Assembly: GCF_022835695.1 (NCBI RefSeq) | Contig: NZ_BQUV01000002.1 | Location: forward strand, 186,001 to 250,000 | Source of the DNA: Bradyrhizobium sp. Ce-3 | Lineage (GTDB): Bacteria > Pseudomonadota > Alphaproteobacteria > Rhizobiales > Xanthobacteraceae | Length of the DNA: 64,000 bases | Reading direction: 5' to 3' | Shown: piece by piece, positions 25,243-34,165 of the stretch | Layout: every line of letters begins with the position of its first letter | Numbering within the stretch: position 1 is the first letter of the stretch | Notes under the pieces: generated by a model | Told to the model about the DNA's origin: nothing | Seen by the model: the letters and a program-made list of their open reading frames with translations, nothing else | Databases searched by the model: none | Program-made: the position numbers and the translations under genes

Positions 25243-25255
25243 TTAGAAAATCTAA
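25243..25255. promoter_or_regulatory. LysR operator candidate, site 2
   Basis: TTAGAAAATCTAA is a perfect 5-bp palindrome around AAA, ending 3 nt before the LysR ATG, where a bound protein would block the ribosome site or early transcription. With site 1 it is the only such motif I see in the window, which fits autoregulation. Confidence 0.55.
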
Positions 25256-25258
25256 ATC

Positions 25259-26161
25259 ATGGAGAACCGGCTTCCGCCGCTGAACGCGCTGAAAGCGTTC
25301 GAGTCCGCCGCGCGCCATCTCTCGGTGAAGCACGCGGCCGAGGAGCTGTGTGTGACGCCGGGCGCGGTCAGCCAGATGCTCAAGACGCTCGAAGCCCATC
25401 TCGGCGTCAAATTGTTCGAGCGGGTGCCGCGCGGCATCTATCTCACCGATGCCGGACGCGACTATCTGCCGTCGATCCGCAATGCGTTTCGCCAGATCGC
25501 GGAGGCTTCGCGCCGCGTCGCTGCATCCAACGATATCGGCACGCTGACGGTGAGCGTCACGCCGTTCTTCGCGTCGGCCTGGCTGGTGCCGCGGATGGCG
25601 TCGTTTCACGGCGCGCATCCCGAGATCGATCTGCAGATCGTCACCAGCAACACGCTGGTCGATTTCTCGCGCAGTGGTGTCGACGTCGCGGTGCGCCACG
25701 GTCTTGGCCGCTATCCAGGGCTGCGCAGCGATCGCGTCGTCACGGTCGAGATGGTGGTGGTCGCAGCGCCGTCGCTGGTTGCCCGGCTTGGGCTGCCGGC
25801 ATCGGCCGGCGAGCTCGCGGGCTGGCCGCAGGTGCACGATGCCGACCGCAAGGGGTGGAGCCTGTGGTTTCAGGCCAATGGCATCGAAGAGGTTCGCACG
25901 CCGCGCGGGCCGTCGTTCGACGACAGCAGTCTGCTGCTGAAGGCCGTCCTGACCGGGCAGGGCGCAGGCCTGCTGCCGGCGGCGATGGTGGCCAATGAGA
26001 TTGCGAGCGGCGAACTGATCCAGCTGCTGGAGACCGCGCATCTGGAGGAGTTCGCCTATTATCTCGTCTGCCCCGACAACCGGCAGGGGCTTCCCAAGAT
26101 CGCGGCGTTCAGGGACTGGATCCTGGGACCGGCGGCGCAGTCGGCGCCTGCGGAACGCTAG
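25259..26161 (+). CDS. LysR family regulator, GcvA-like
   Basis: The 300-residue protein begins MENRLPPLNALKAFESAARH, the hallmark of the GcvA/AmpR sub-branch, with HTH KHAAEELCVTPGAVSQMLKTLEAHLGVKLFER and effector domain motifs GTLTVSVTPFFASAWLVPRM and VDVAVRHGLGRYPGL. It is divergent from the thioesterase-MFS unit and probably controls it. Two near-identical palindromes lie in the intergenic region. Its 3' end meets the AraC gene end-on with a 5-nt gap. Confidence 0.92.
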   Translation: MENRLPPLNALKAFESAARHLSVKHAAEELCVTPGAVSQMLKTLEAHLGVKLFERVPRGIYLTDAGRDYLPSIRNAFRQIAEASRRVAASNDIGTLTVSVTPFFASAWLVPRMASFHGAHPEIDLQIVTSNTLVDFSRSGVDVAVRHGLGRYPGLRSDRVVTVEMVVVAAPSLVARLGLPASAGELAGWPQVHDADRKGWSLWFQANGIEEVRTPRGPSFDDSSLLLKAVLTGQGAGLLPAAMVANEIASGELIQLLETAHLEEFAYYLVCPDNRQGLPKIAAFRDWILGPAAQSAPAER

Positions 26162-26166
26162 GCGCT

Positions 26167-26940
26167 CTACCGATAGAATGCGTTCGGCGGAACGCCAAAA
26201 TGCTTGCGGAACATCGCGGTGAAGGCGCTCTGGCTGGCATAGCCGGCATCGAGCGCGACATCGACCACCCGCGCGCCGCGCGCGAGGCGTTCGAGCGCGA
26301 ACAGCAGACGCGCCTGCTGGCGCCATTCGCCGAACGTCATGCCGGTTTCCTTCGCGAACATACGGTGGATCGTCTTCGACGTCAGCTTCAGACGGCGCGC
26401 CCATTGCTCGGCGGTCGAGGCATCGTCCGGACAGGCCACCAGCGCCGCGCAGATCCGCCCGAGCCTAGCGTCGCGCGGCATCGGCAGATGCAGCGGTAGC
26501 ACGTCGACCTCGCGCAGCTGGTCGAGCAGCACCTGCATCAGCCGCTCGTCAGAGGTCGCGGGCGCGTAGTCCAGCGGGACGCGGATCGCGGCGACGAACA
26601 ATTCGCGGAGCAGCGGCGAGACGGCGAACACGCAACTGGTCTGTGGCAGATTGGGGGCCGCGCCGGCGTCGACGAACACGGTGCGGATCTTGACCGTCCC
26701 GCTCATCCGGACCTCGTGCGCGAGATCGGCCACCAGCCACACCGCGCGGTTGGGCGGCACCACCCAGGTGCCCTCGGCGCAGCGCACGATCATCACGCCT
26801 TCGATCGCATAGAGCAGCTGGCCGCGCGGATGCGCGTGCAGGCCGGTCGACGCGCCGCTTGGGTAGTCGATTTCCATCGCCGCCATCGGCCGCGCCGTGG
26901 CGTGGTAGTCGAGGTGCCGTGTGATCAGCTCGTCCAACAC
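26167..26940 (-). CDS. AraC family transcriptional regulator
   Basis: The 257-residue regulator has an N-terminal cupin segment (PSGASTGLHAHPRGQLLYAIEGVM, VVPPNRAVWLVADLAHEV) and a C-terminal HTH pair (WARRLKLTSKTIHRMFAKETGMTFGEWR, VALDAGYASQSAFTAMFRKHFGVPPNAFY). This arrangement is that of AraC proteins paired with efflux genes. It is divergent from an EamA exporter gene 108 nt away, its likely target. Confidence 0.92.
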   Translation of the reverse strand: MLDELITRHLDYHATARPMAAMEIDYPSGASTGLHAHPRGQLLYAIEGVMIVRCAEGTWVVPPNRAVWLVADLAHEVRMSGTVKIRTVFVDAGAAPNLPQTSCVFAVSPLLRELFVAAIRVPLDYAPATSDERLMQVLLDQLREVDVLPLHLPMPRDARLGRICAALVACPDDASTAEQWARRLKLTSKTIHRMFAKETGMTFGEWRQQARLLFALERLARGARVVDVALDAGYASQSAFTAMFRKHFGVPPNAFYR

Positions 26941-27048
26941 GTCTTCATCTCATGTCCCAATCTCGCTAGATGAGGTCATTCTAGCGTGAGACGGACGTCG
27001 GCGCGACAGCTAGTTGCTGGTGTCTCCCTTCACCAACGCTGCCGGATC

Positions 27049-27957
27049 ATGCCCAAGAAGAATGCCGCACTTCTCTATCCCTTCGTTGCCATCGTGCTGT
27101 GGGCCGGCAACGTCATCGTCTCGCGTCTCTCGGCGCACACCATTGGTCCGCAGGCGATCACCTTCTATCGCCTGCTGGTCGCGGTGCTCCTGATGTCTCC
27201 GTTCGTGGCGGGCGCCGCCTGGCGCAACCACCTCGCGATCTGGCCGCATCTCGGCCCGCTCGCGATCCTCGGCTTCCTGGCGATGTGCCTGTTCCAGAGC
27301 CTGTCGTATCTGGCAGCCGAGACCACGACCGCGACCAACATGGCCGTGTTCACCGCGTTGACGCCGCTGCTGACCGTTGGCCTCAGCGCCGCGCTGCTCG
27401 GCGAGCAGCCGGCATCAGGCATGATCTTTGGCGCGCCGCTGTCGTTCGCGGGCCTTGTCTATCTCGTCAGCGGCGGCGAATTGTCATCGCTGTTGCGGAA
27501 TGGCGTGCATGCGGGCGACGCCCTGATGCTGCTGGCCGCGATCGTCTACGCGCTGTATGGCGTGCTGCTGAAGCGCTGGAATTTGCCGGTCAGCGGATGG
27601 CAATCCACCTACATGCAGGCGCTGTGCGCGCTGGCCGTGATGTTTCCCGCGTTCCTGGCGACGCCGGTGCCGCTGCGCCAGGTCAACGGCGAGACCTTGC
27701 CGCTGATCCTCTATGCCGGCGCGCTGGCCTCGGTGGTGCTGCCGTTCCTCTGGATCCGCGGGGTCGCACAACTCGGCCCGAACCGCTGCGCGATCTTCAT
27801 GAACCTGCTGCCGGTGCTGACCGCCGCGGCCGCGATCGTGATGCTGGGCGAGCCGGTCAGGTCCTTCCATGTCATCGGCGGCGGCCTGGCGCTGCTCGGC
27901 GTCGCCTGCGCGCAGGCCTTTCCGCGGCCGCTAAGGTCCGCGCGCGATGCGCGATAA
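27049..27957 (+). CDS. EamA/DMT family transporter, copy 1
   Basis: The 302-residue protein has ten hydrophobic segments in two EamA repeats: YPFVAIVLWAGNVIVSRLSA (first repeat) and LMLLAAIVYALYGVLLKRW (second repeat). AAETTTATNMAVFTALTPLL is typical of RhaT/RarD-type exporters of metabolites or amino acids. The ATG at 27049 is chosen as the start; upstream codons add non-family residues. Regulated probably by the divergent AraC gene. Confidence 0.88.
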   Translation: MPKKNAALLYPFVAIVLWAGNVIVSRLSAHTIGPQAITFYRLLVAVLLMSPFVAGAAWRNHLAIWPHLGPLAILGFLAMCLFQSLSYLAAETTTATNMAVFTALTPLLTVGLSAALLGEQPASGMIFGAPLSFAGLVYLVSGGELSSLLRNGVHAGDALMLLAAIVYALYGVLLKRWNLPVSGWQSTYMQALCALAVMFPAFLATPVPLRQVNGETLPLILYAGALASVVLPFLWIRGVAQLGPNRCAIFMNLLPVLTAAAAIVMLGEPVRSFHVIGGGLALLGVACAQAFPRPLRSARDAR

Positions 27958-28053
27958 TTCGCGATCTCGCCGTTTTGATCGCATGTGAGAGGTCGGGGTG
28001 GAATAGGGCGCTACGGTCGGCGGTCATTTGTTCGATGCAACGGAGTGATCGCG

Positions 28054-28305
28054 ATGCGTGTCGGCTTGTGGGTTCGCCTGCCTATTTCCTTGCCTCTTTC
28101 CCTGGCCCTGACGTTGTCTCTGGTGCCGCTGTGGAGCGCGGTTGCCGACGCTGCAACGGCGCATCACCGGCGCGTACGGCACCACCTCATCATCCGTCCG
28201 GACGAACAGATGCTTCCTCCGGCCGCGATCAGATATCCGGGCTTCGGGCCGATCCCGCCAAGCGAGAACCGCAATCTCGATCCATCGACCCGCGGCAGCG
28301 GCTGA
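28054..28305 (+). CDS. Small exported hypothetical protein
   Basis: The 83-residue protein has a signal peptide (hydrophobic ISLPLSLALTLSLVPLWSA, cleavage near ADA-A) and a short mature part rich in His, Arg and Pro (HHRRVRHHLIIRPDEQ, YPGFGPIPPSENR). CGGAGTGATCGCG precedes the ATG. Such short basic Pro-rich periplasmic proteins are frequent in Bradyrhizobium, and I recognise no function. Confidence 0.6.
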   Translation: MRVGLWVRLPISLPLSLALTLSLVPLWSAVADAATAHHRRVRHHLIIRPDEQMLPPAAIRYPGFGPIPPSENRNLDPSTRGSG

Positions 28306-28505
28306 CGCCGGTCAGCGCCGCGCCCGAATGACGGCGCGGCCGAGATCGGGCGACGGGGCGCGCCAATTCGATTGTACCGAGTGCAATGTTTTGGTTGCAG
28401 CGAAGTCCACGGCCAAGCAGGTTGTTTTCATCAACCTGATTGCCCGCCGCGATCGGCCTGAGCGTGATGCGCTCCGGGCGTGCGGCAGCCCGTGGGACGA
28501 CCAGC

Positions 28506-29261
28506 ATGGAGTTGACAGTCACCACCGTCGCGATCGCCTTGGCGGGCGTATTCCTGATCTGCTTCATGAAGGGCGCGTTCGGCGGCGGGTTCTCGATCGT
28601 CGGCATCCCGCTGCTGTCATTCGTGATGGATCCGGTGACGGCCGGCGGCCTGCTTGCACCCTTGTTCATCGCAATGGACCTGTTCGCGCTTCGCTACTGG
28701 AAGCCGTCGACATGGTCGAAGCCCGACCTCGTGCTGCTGCTGCCCGGGCTCGTGATCGGCATCGGGCTTGGCTATTTGCTTTTCCGCATCCTCGACCATC
28801 GTGCCGTGGCGATCGTCATGGCGCTGGTGACCCTGACATTCGTCGGTCTCTGGCTGCTGGGCCCGGACGCGACGATCCGTCCGCGTTCGTCGCCCAAGGC
28901 GGTCGCTGCGGGCCTTGCCTCCGGCGTCACGACGATGGTGGCGCATTCCGGCGGACCGCCGCTTGCGATGTATTTGTTGCCGCTCGGTCTCAGCAAGGAG
29001 GTCTATGCCGGGACGACGAGCCTGTTCTTCACCGTCGGCAACGCGACCAAGGCCGTGCCATGGCTGCTGCTGGTGCGACCAACGGGCAATGTCTGGATCG
29101 TGATGGCAGCCTGCCTGTTCGCCATTCCCGCCGGCGTCTGGCTGGGTTGGCGGCTGCACGGAAAACTCGATCAACAGCAGATCTACCGGGCCTGCTACGG
29201 CCTGCTGGTCGTGACCGCGCTGAAGCTGCTGTGGGACGGCGTGTCCGGGTATCTGGTCTAG
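28506..29261 (+). CDS. TSUP family transporter (TauE/SafE), copy 2
   Basis: The 251-residue polytopic protein opens with VTTVAIALAGVFLICFMKGAFGGGFSIVG and carries the second-repeat motif ASGVTTMVAHSGGPPLAMYLL, both TSUP marks. It is a distant paralogue of the gene at 21673 rather than a recent copy. No regulator is adjacent. It is convergent with the small hypothetical gene that ends at 29265. Confidence 0.88.
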   Translation: MELTVTTVAIALAGVFLICFMKGAFGGGFSIVGIPLLSFVMDPVTAGGLLAPLFIAMDLFALRYWKPSTWSKPDLVLLLPGLVIGIGLGYLLFRILDHRAVAIVMALVTLTFVGLWLLGPDATIRPRSSPKAVAAGLASGVTTMVAHSGGPPLAMYLLPLGLSKEVYAGTTSLFFTVGNATKAVPWLLLVRPTGNVWIVMAACLFAIPAGVWLGWRLHGKLDQQQIYRACYGLLVVTALKLLWDGVSGYLV

Positions 29262-29264
29262 CCG

Positions 29265-29546
29265 CTATGCCGCGTCGGTGACCAATTTGTGCCGAGATTT
29301 CTCGGTGACGCGGTTTTCCAGCGTGGCGATGGTTCCCTTGAGATTGTCGTGCCGCTCGTGGAGCGACCTTGCCAAGATCGGATACCTCGGGTTCGCCCGG
29401 TCATAGATTCCCGCGCGCTGTTCTTCGGTCGCGATGTCGGCTTCGATCTGCTGGCAGGCCAGGACAAGATCGGACAGCATCTTCCTGATCGTTGGCTCTC
29501 GTCCGCTGCTTGCGCGAGCTGTCCCAAAACGATGATGCATGTTCAT
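29265..29546 (-). CDS. Small hypothetical helical protein
   Basis: The 93-residue protein starts MNMHHRFGTARAS after GGAGCACGCAC and is mostly charged helix (LVLACQQIEADIATEEQRAG, HERHDNLKGTIATLENRV), suggesting a coiled coil. No signal peptide or known motif. An upstream start at 29606 would add 20 residues without a ribosome site. Confidence 0.6.
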   Translation of the reverse strand: MNMHHRFGTARASSGREPTIRKMLSDLVLACQQIEADIATEEQRAGIYDRANPRYPILARSLHERHDNLKGTIATLENRVTEKSRHKLVTDAA

Positions 29547-29701
29547 GTGCGTGCTCCGAATGTCTGAGTTCGGCACATCAAGAACCGCTGCCGCCGAACC
29601 ATTCACGGATGCATCGCAAGTTGCTTGCCAGGAGCGGGTCCGTAGGAATACGGCCGGGTGGTCTGACCCGTGATATGCTGCGGTTCAGCGGGTCTCTCGC
29701 G

Positions 29702-30382
29702 CTATTGCCGGCGCCAGGCCGGAATGCACGTGCCCAGCGTGACCCGCGCATAGTCCCGGGCGGCAGTCTGATCTCCAGCCTGTTCGGCAAACCTGACCGC
29801 GGCCTCCATATCCTGCGAGGCGGATGCGCTATCGCAGAACAGGCTGCGGATGTCAGCCCGGTATCGATAGGCCCTGTAGTTCATCGGGTTGTACTGAAGC
29901 GCCAGGTTGTAGTTGGCTTGCTCCTCGGTGGCGCCGCGGCGCGCTTCATCCGACTGACCGTTGAAGTTGGCCAGGCGATTGAGCGCCTGGAGTGCCCCGA
30001 GCTCCGTGTAACGTTGGGACATCGCGCCGAAACTGGAAGAAAGTGCTTCGGCCGGAGAAGCAGGCTGCTTCACCGTTATGCGCGCGCGTTCAATCTCGAT
30101 CTTCTTGTATTTGATCGCGTTGTCGTAGTCCCGCAAGCTTTGGAACGTGCTCGATATTTCGCCATTGATCGGCACGACATAGGCAGTCGAGAGCCGTCGA
30201 TCGCCGAGCAGGTTGAGACAGGCCCGCAGCTTTGCCTGCGCAGGCGTGACATCGCGACATTCCTTGTCGACCACACGCTGTTCGTCCGGCGTGTGCACCG
30301 TTGGCGGCGCCTGGGCAGCAGTCAGGACAATCACCAGCCCGAAGCAGATCGCTGACCTGAGACCGCGGCTTGGGCCATTCAT
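29702..30382 (-). CDS. Exported TPR-like hypothetical protein
   Basis: The 226-residue product has a signal peptide (LRSAICFGLVIVLTAAQA) and a mature part with helical repeats of TPR character: LRDYDNAIKYKKIEIERA, EEQANYNLALQYNPMNYRAYRYRA, and ASQDMEAAVRFAEQAGD. Four cysteines occur in the exported part (KECRD, RACLN, LFCDS, GTCIP), fitting disulfides. It probably acts as a periplasmic scaffold; no family name can be given. Confidence 0.7.
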   Translation of the reverse strand: MNGPSRGLRSAICFGLVIVLTAAQAPPTVHTPDEQRVVDKECRDVTPAQAKLRACLNLLGDRRLSTAYVVPINGEISSTFQSLRDYDNAIKYKKIEIERARITVKQPASPAEALSSSFGAMSQRYTELGALQALNRLANFNGQSDEARRGATEEQANYNLALQYNPMNYRAYRYRADIRSLFCDSASASQDMEAAVRFAEQAGDQTAARDYARVTLGTCIPAWRRQ

Positions 30383-30477
30383 GTTATTTGTTCGCCTCCA
30401 GCCCGATCTCGACCAGACGGCGGATCCGCGGACTTCATGCTTGTTCGATACCAAATAATCGTGCCGGACTCAAAAGT

Positions 30478-30513
30478 GAGGCCGTTCGTGACTGGGAAAG
30501 ACCGAACGGCCTC
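30478..30513. terminator. Long perfect hairpin between two hypotheticals
   Basis: GAGGCCGTTCG and CGAACGGCCTC are perfect 11-bp arms around a 14-nt loop. Located between the ends of two minus-strand units, it probably ends the transcript of the gene at 30615 (minus strand). Confidence 0.65.
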
Positions 30514-30614
30514 AGCCGGCCCGTAGTGCCAAAATGGAAGAAAGGGGCCGGCGCTCCAGCTACGGTGCTGCCGGACAAATGGTTTCACGTCCCTGAACGG
30601 GATGAGGCCGCTTG

Positions 30615-30896
30615 CTACGAGCGCGCCGGCTCGGTTTGACGACAGGTCGTCAAGACAAACGCCGCCTTGCTGCATTGCCACTCGCTCCCGAGCGCAGCGC
30701 TGGAGACGGGCCGCGGCGCAGCCGCGATCGCCAGCACGATAACCATGCAGGCCAGCGAAGTTGCGATGACGAGGCGGCCCGCTTTGGATGCGAAGCGCTG
30801 CCGGAACCAGGGAGCCAGATCGGCGGATCGGCGGAGCTGGGCGTTCCGCAAAACCTGGTCGATGTCCTGGAATTGAATGCCACTGTCCTGCTGCAT
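30615..30896 (-). CDS. Small hypothetical single-pass membrane protein
   Basis: The 93-residue protein begins MQQDSGIQFQDIDQVLRNAQ, followed by a basic region and one hydrophobic segment (LVIATSLACMVIVLAIAAAP), so the N-terminus is probably cytoplasmic. A C-terminal pair of cysteines (WQCSKAAFVLTTCRQ) would then be periplasmic. GGGGTAACGCC upstream is a weak ribosome site. Function unknown. Confidence 0.6.
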   Translation of the reverse strand: MQQDSGIQFQDIDQVLRNAQLRRSADLAPWFRQRFASKAGRLVIATSLACMVIVLAIAAAPRPVSSAALGSEWQCSKAAFVLTTCRQTEPARS

Positions 30897-31171
30897 GGCG
30901 TTACCCCGGAAAACATTCAAGTGATGAAAAACAGGCGAATGCTGCGCGCGGTTTGTTTCGCGCTCGCTTCAACGCACCGGAAATGATGTTTCGTTCACGC
31001 GGAGGTGACCGCCGGTTCAGGCCGGACTTGCGGTCAGCGGTCGCCTCCAGCCGCCTGGAAGTGCGCCGAATCCACTTCCCGGGGCCGTTGGGGTGACAAA
31101 GTGGGACACGAACAGACGGACGGCGCCATATTGGCTGCCACCCCCCTGAAAGGCGCGTGAAATGATCCTGC

Positions 31172-32536
31172 TCAGGCGAAGCTGAACATGCTTGCGCTGA
31201 GCTGTCCGGGCGCGATGCCGATCAGCCAGGCGGCGTTGCCCGCCGCATCGGTGATGATCGTGGTGTTGATGCCGGGCGAATAGAACTCGGCTGTCTGAAC
31301 ATCGGCAAACGAATGGAGCGACGTACCTGCGAAACTCAGGAGGTCATTCACACCGCCCTTGTTGAAGTCCTCGATCACCATGACTCCCGAAGAGGCGTCA
31401 CTGATCAGGAATGTATCCCTGCCACCGCCGCCCCACGCGTAGTCAACACCGCCATCGCCGCTGATGACGTCGTTACCGGAGCCCATCAGAAACACGTCGA
31501 CGCCGCTGCCGCCGGTGACTGTGTCGCCTCCGTTGGAGCCGTAGACGTAGTTCTGGCCCGAACCGCCATAGATGACGTTGCCGTCGCTCTCGCCCGACGA
31601 GATGAAGATGTTCAGCCCGGAACCGCCGAACATGGTGTCGACGCCGGCGCCGCCGTAAAAATAGTTGGTGCCGACGCCGCCGTAGAGCAGGTCGCTCCCG
31701 GCTTCGCCGAACATCACGTTGACATCGGACGCCGACGCTCCCCCCGAACCGAACAGCGCATCGTTGCCGTCGCCGCCATACAGGTAGTTGAAGCCGGTAC
31801 CGCCATAAAGTGCGTCATTTCCGCCGCCGCCAAGCAGGACATCCGTGCCGTCGCCGCCGAACAGGAAGTCGTCGCCTCCGTAGGCATAGATGTAGTCGTT
31901 GCCGCCGAAAGCGTAGATGGCATCGGCTGCATTGCTTCCCAGCAGAACATCATTCGCCGCCGAGCCGTTGGTGACGACGGTGCTGGCAGGAACGTCCGGT
32001 TGGATGGAGGCCGGTCCATAGAGCGCCTGAATGCCGTCGATGTCCGACTGCGTCAGGTTGGTGACGTCAGCGCTGGCGTAGGGATTCATGATCGCCGGGC
32101 CGCCGGTATAATGATCGAGGCCCAAGGCGTGGCCGATTTCATGCGTTGCAACGGCCTCGAAACTTATTCCTCCCGACATCGTCAAACCGCTGGAGGACGA
32201 CGTGTAGGTTTCTGCCTGGTCAAAGCTGACCGTGACGTCGGGCAGAAAGTCGCCGTTGGAGTAGTAGTACGAGGTCTCTGCCAGGATCCCGTAAGGGCCG
32301 TCAAAAGTGCCGAGCCCGAAACGGATGTCGGCGCTGGCAGAATCCGCCACCTCGACGAACGTTACATCCGCCACGGCGGACCATCGCTTCAAGGCGTCGA
32401 TGATTTCCCGCTCATATTCACCGGGCTGGAAAAACGCCGAGTATGTCTCGGGCTGATCCGAGAAATTGACCGTGGCAAAACTCCACGTGATGGTCTTCGA
32501 CGACCAGACGGGTCCTTCCAGGTTGTAGTCGGCCAT
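31172..32536 (-). CDS. Serralysin-like RTX metalloprotease
   Basis: The 454-residue protein has an N-terminal metzincin catalytic domain with the zinc motif ATHEIGHALGLDHY (HExxHxxxxxH, about residues 132-142) and Met-turn GGPAIMNPYAS, then many RTX nonapeptides (GGNDYIYAYGGDDFLFGGDG and similar) and a non-repeat end. The lack of a signal peptide and the RTX array indicate type I secretion, with calcium-driven folding outside. Compared with classical serralysins it lacks the large N-terminal extension and is compact. I start at the ATG at 32536; a TTG at 32572 falls in a perfect palindrome and is less likely. Confidence 0.88.
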   Translation of the reverse strand: MADYNLEGPVWSSKTITWSFATVNFSDQPETYSAFFQPGEYEREIIDALKRWSAVADVTFVEVADSASADIRFGLGTFDGPYGILAETSYYYSNGDFLPDVTVSFDQAETYTSSSSGLTMSGGISFEAVATHEIGHALGLDHYTGGPAIMNPYASADVTNLTQSDIDGIQALYGPASIQPDVPASTVVTNGSAANDVLLGSNAADAIYAFGGNDYIYAYGGDDFLFGGDGTDVLLGGGGNDALYGGTGFNYLYGGDGNDALFGSGGASASDVNVMFGEAGSDLLYGGVGTNYFYGGAGVDTMFGGSGLNIFISSGESDGNVIYGGSGQNYVYGSNGGDTVTGGSGVDVFLMGSGNDVISGDGGVDYAWGGGGRDTFLISDASSGVMVIEDFNKGGVNDLLSFAGTSLHSFADVQTAEFYSPGINTTIITDAAGNAAWLIGIAPGQLSASMFSFA

Positions 32537-32848
32537 GGAGCTTGTTGCCTGTTGCGTCGCATCGGGAAGCAAGTATCGCGATACTTCGCTTCCGGAGCTT
32601 TATCTCGTCCGATTTGTGGTGCCGAAAAGGTAAATAAAGTCCTGTGAGGCCAACCGTCCCGGGCTGGCCATAAGCTCCGCATCAAGCCAGGGCACAGGGG
32701 CTTTGGCCCGTCAGCTGAGTTCCGGACAGATACCGGTTCCCGGCTTGCCATCCGCCGGCAACGCCAGGGTCGCCGCGCTCGCACCATCGTCTACCTTTGG
32801 TGGTCTGCGAGCGTGGTATAGTCTGTGACGCGCAACCGCGGAGGGCTC
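32537..32848. other. Divergent gap between the RTX metalloprotease and RTX protein B
   Basis: These 312 nt hold the palindrome at 32566-32592 on the protease side and a -10-like TATAGT (32817-32822), 26 nt before the RTX protein B start. I see no further gene here. Confidence 0.6.
32566..32592. promoter_or_regulatory. Perfect 16-bp palindrome upstream of the metalloprotease
   Basis: AAGTATCGCGATACTT (32571-32586) is a perfect palindrome, flanked by GAAGC and C-GCTTC that extend the symmetry with one extra base. It lies 35 nt before the protease ATG and looks like a repressor site or leader hairpin. Confidence 0.55.
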
Positions 32849-33982
32849 ATGACGACGTACGTTGGAACGCTGGGCGACGACGATCACACCGCAATCGCAG
32901 GTGAGGACGTATTTTACGGCCTGGACGGCAACGATAGCCTCGTTGCGACGATGACCGGTAGTGTCGTCTATGGCGGCAACGGCAACGACAGTCTCAGCTC
33001 GAGCATCTCTCACGACGATTCAGCCACGATCTATGGCGGCGAAGGCAATGACACTCTGTCGGCATTCGACTCGACCCTGTCAGGAGACGGAGGGGACGAT
33101 TCCATCCAGGGCCAAGGCAGTGTCCTTTATGGCGGCGAAGGCAACGATACGATCACCACGGGCTGGGATGGGTTTTTCCGTCTGGGGAACGCCTACGGTG
33201 GCCTCGGTAACGACGTCATTACTGGACAGGGGTCTGCGATCGACGGCGGCGCCGGTGACGACACGATCTATGGCGGCACTATCGGCTTGGGTAACACGCT
33301 GACGGTCCTCCAGGGCGGCGTTGGAAACGACATCATCATCATCAATAGCTCCGGATCAGTCACCGATCGGCTGATGGCCTACGGAGGACAAGGCAACGAC
33401 AGCATTTACGGCGGCCAAGGCGCGGACATCCTGATTGGTGATCAAGGTGTCGACCTGCTCGAAGGCAACGGGGGCGACGATTACCTGTACATGCCGTCCG
33501 GCGGCGGCACGGCCTATGGCGGCGATGGCAACGATGTCGCCGTTGGGTCCAGCGCCAATGACGTGCTGATTGGCGATGCCGGCGACGATACTGCCTACGG
33601 ATACGAAGGTAACGACTACCTCTACGGCGGGGCCGGCAACGACGTGATGTTTGGCGGCGACGGCACCGATGTGCTGTTGGGCGGCACAGGCAACGACTAT
33701 TTCGATGGCGGCACCGGCGTGAATTACTATTTCGGCGGCGGCGGCAACAACACCTTCGTCTCCAACGATGTGCCGAGCGTCCAGGTGATTCAGGATTTCA
33801 ATGCTGCCACCGATACGGTGCAGCTGAACGGCACAGGCTTCAGTTCGTTTGCGGACGTGTTGTCGCACTCATATCAGAATGGTGCTTACTTTGTTGTTCA
33901 GGTGGATAACGACACGGCGGTGTGGCTGAACGGCGCCACCTCGAACACCGTTAGCGCTTCCAATTTCAACATTGTGTCTTAG
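32849..33982 (+). CDS. RTX-like calcium-binding repeat protein B
   Basis: The 377-residue protein starts MTTYVGTLGDDDHTAIAGED after a GGAGGG ribosome site and is nearly all RTX nonapeptides (GGEGNDTLSA, GGAGNDVMFG, GGDGTDVLLG). Its last 85 residues match RTX protein A at 6966 closely: DYFDGGTGVNYYFGG, DTVQLNGTGFSSFADVLSH, then AYFVVQVDNDTAVWLNGAT. No signal peptide, as for type I secretion substrates. It is divergent from the metalloprotease and may share its exporter. Function unknown; calcium-binding surface or matrix protein is plausible. Confidence 0.86.
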   Translation: MTTYVGTLGDDDHTAIAGEDVFYGLDGNDSLVATMTGSVVYGGNGNDSLSSSISHDDSATIYGGEGNDTLSAFDSTLSGDGGDDSIQGQGSVLYGGEGNDTITTGWDGFFRLGNAYGGLGNDVITGQGSAIDGGAGDDTIYGGTIGLGNTLTVLQGGVGNDIIIINSSGSVTDRLMAYGGQGNDSIYGGQGADILIGDQGVDLLEGNGGDDYLYMPSGGGTAYGGDGNDVAVGSSANDVLIGDAGDDTAYGYEGNDYLYGGAGNDVMFGGDGTDVLLGGTGNDYFDGGTGVNYYFGGGGNNTFVSNDVPSVQVIQDFNAATDTVQLNGTGFSSFADVLSHSYQNGAYFVVQVDNDTAVWLNGATSNTVSASNFNIVS

Positions 33983-34072
33983 CTGCTGCGGTCCGTTACG
34001 GCGCCGAGCGCGCATCGCCTTGCAGGTGCGCGCCGATCCGGCGGAGTAATTCTGTAGCGATTTCAATGGGAG

Positions 34073-34165
34073 TGGCGGAGAGGGAGGGATTCGAACCCTC
34101 GATACAGCTTGAGACCGTATGACGCTTTAGCAAAGCGTTGCCTTCAGCCACTCGGCCACCTCTCC
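34073..34165 (-). tRNA. tRNA-Ser(GCT)
   Basis: The minus strand gives GGAGAGG/CCTCTCC acceptor arms, a D arm (GCCGAGTGGCTGAAGGC), anticodon stem ACGCT / AGCGT around TTGCTAA (anticodon GCT), a long type-II variable arm as expected for serine, the T arm GAGGGTTCGAATCCCTC and an encoded CCA end. It reads AGC and AGU serine codons. Total 93 nt with CCA. Confidence 0.96.

Noticed and set aside
30612-30986. 124-codon plus-strand frame opposite the small membrane-protein gene
   Set aside because: The minus-strand gene has a clear membrane segment and better start context; this one has none.
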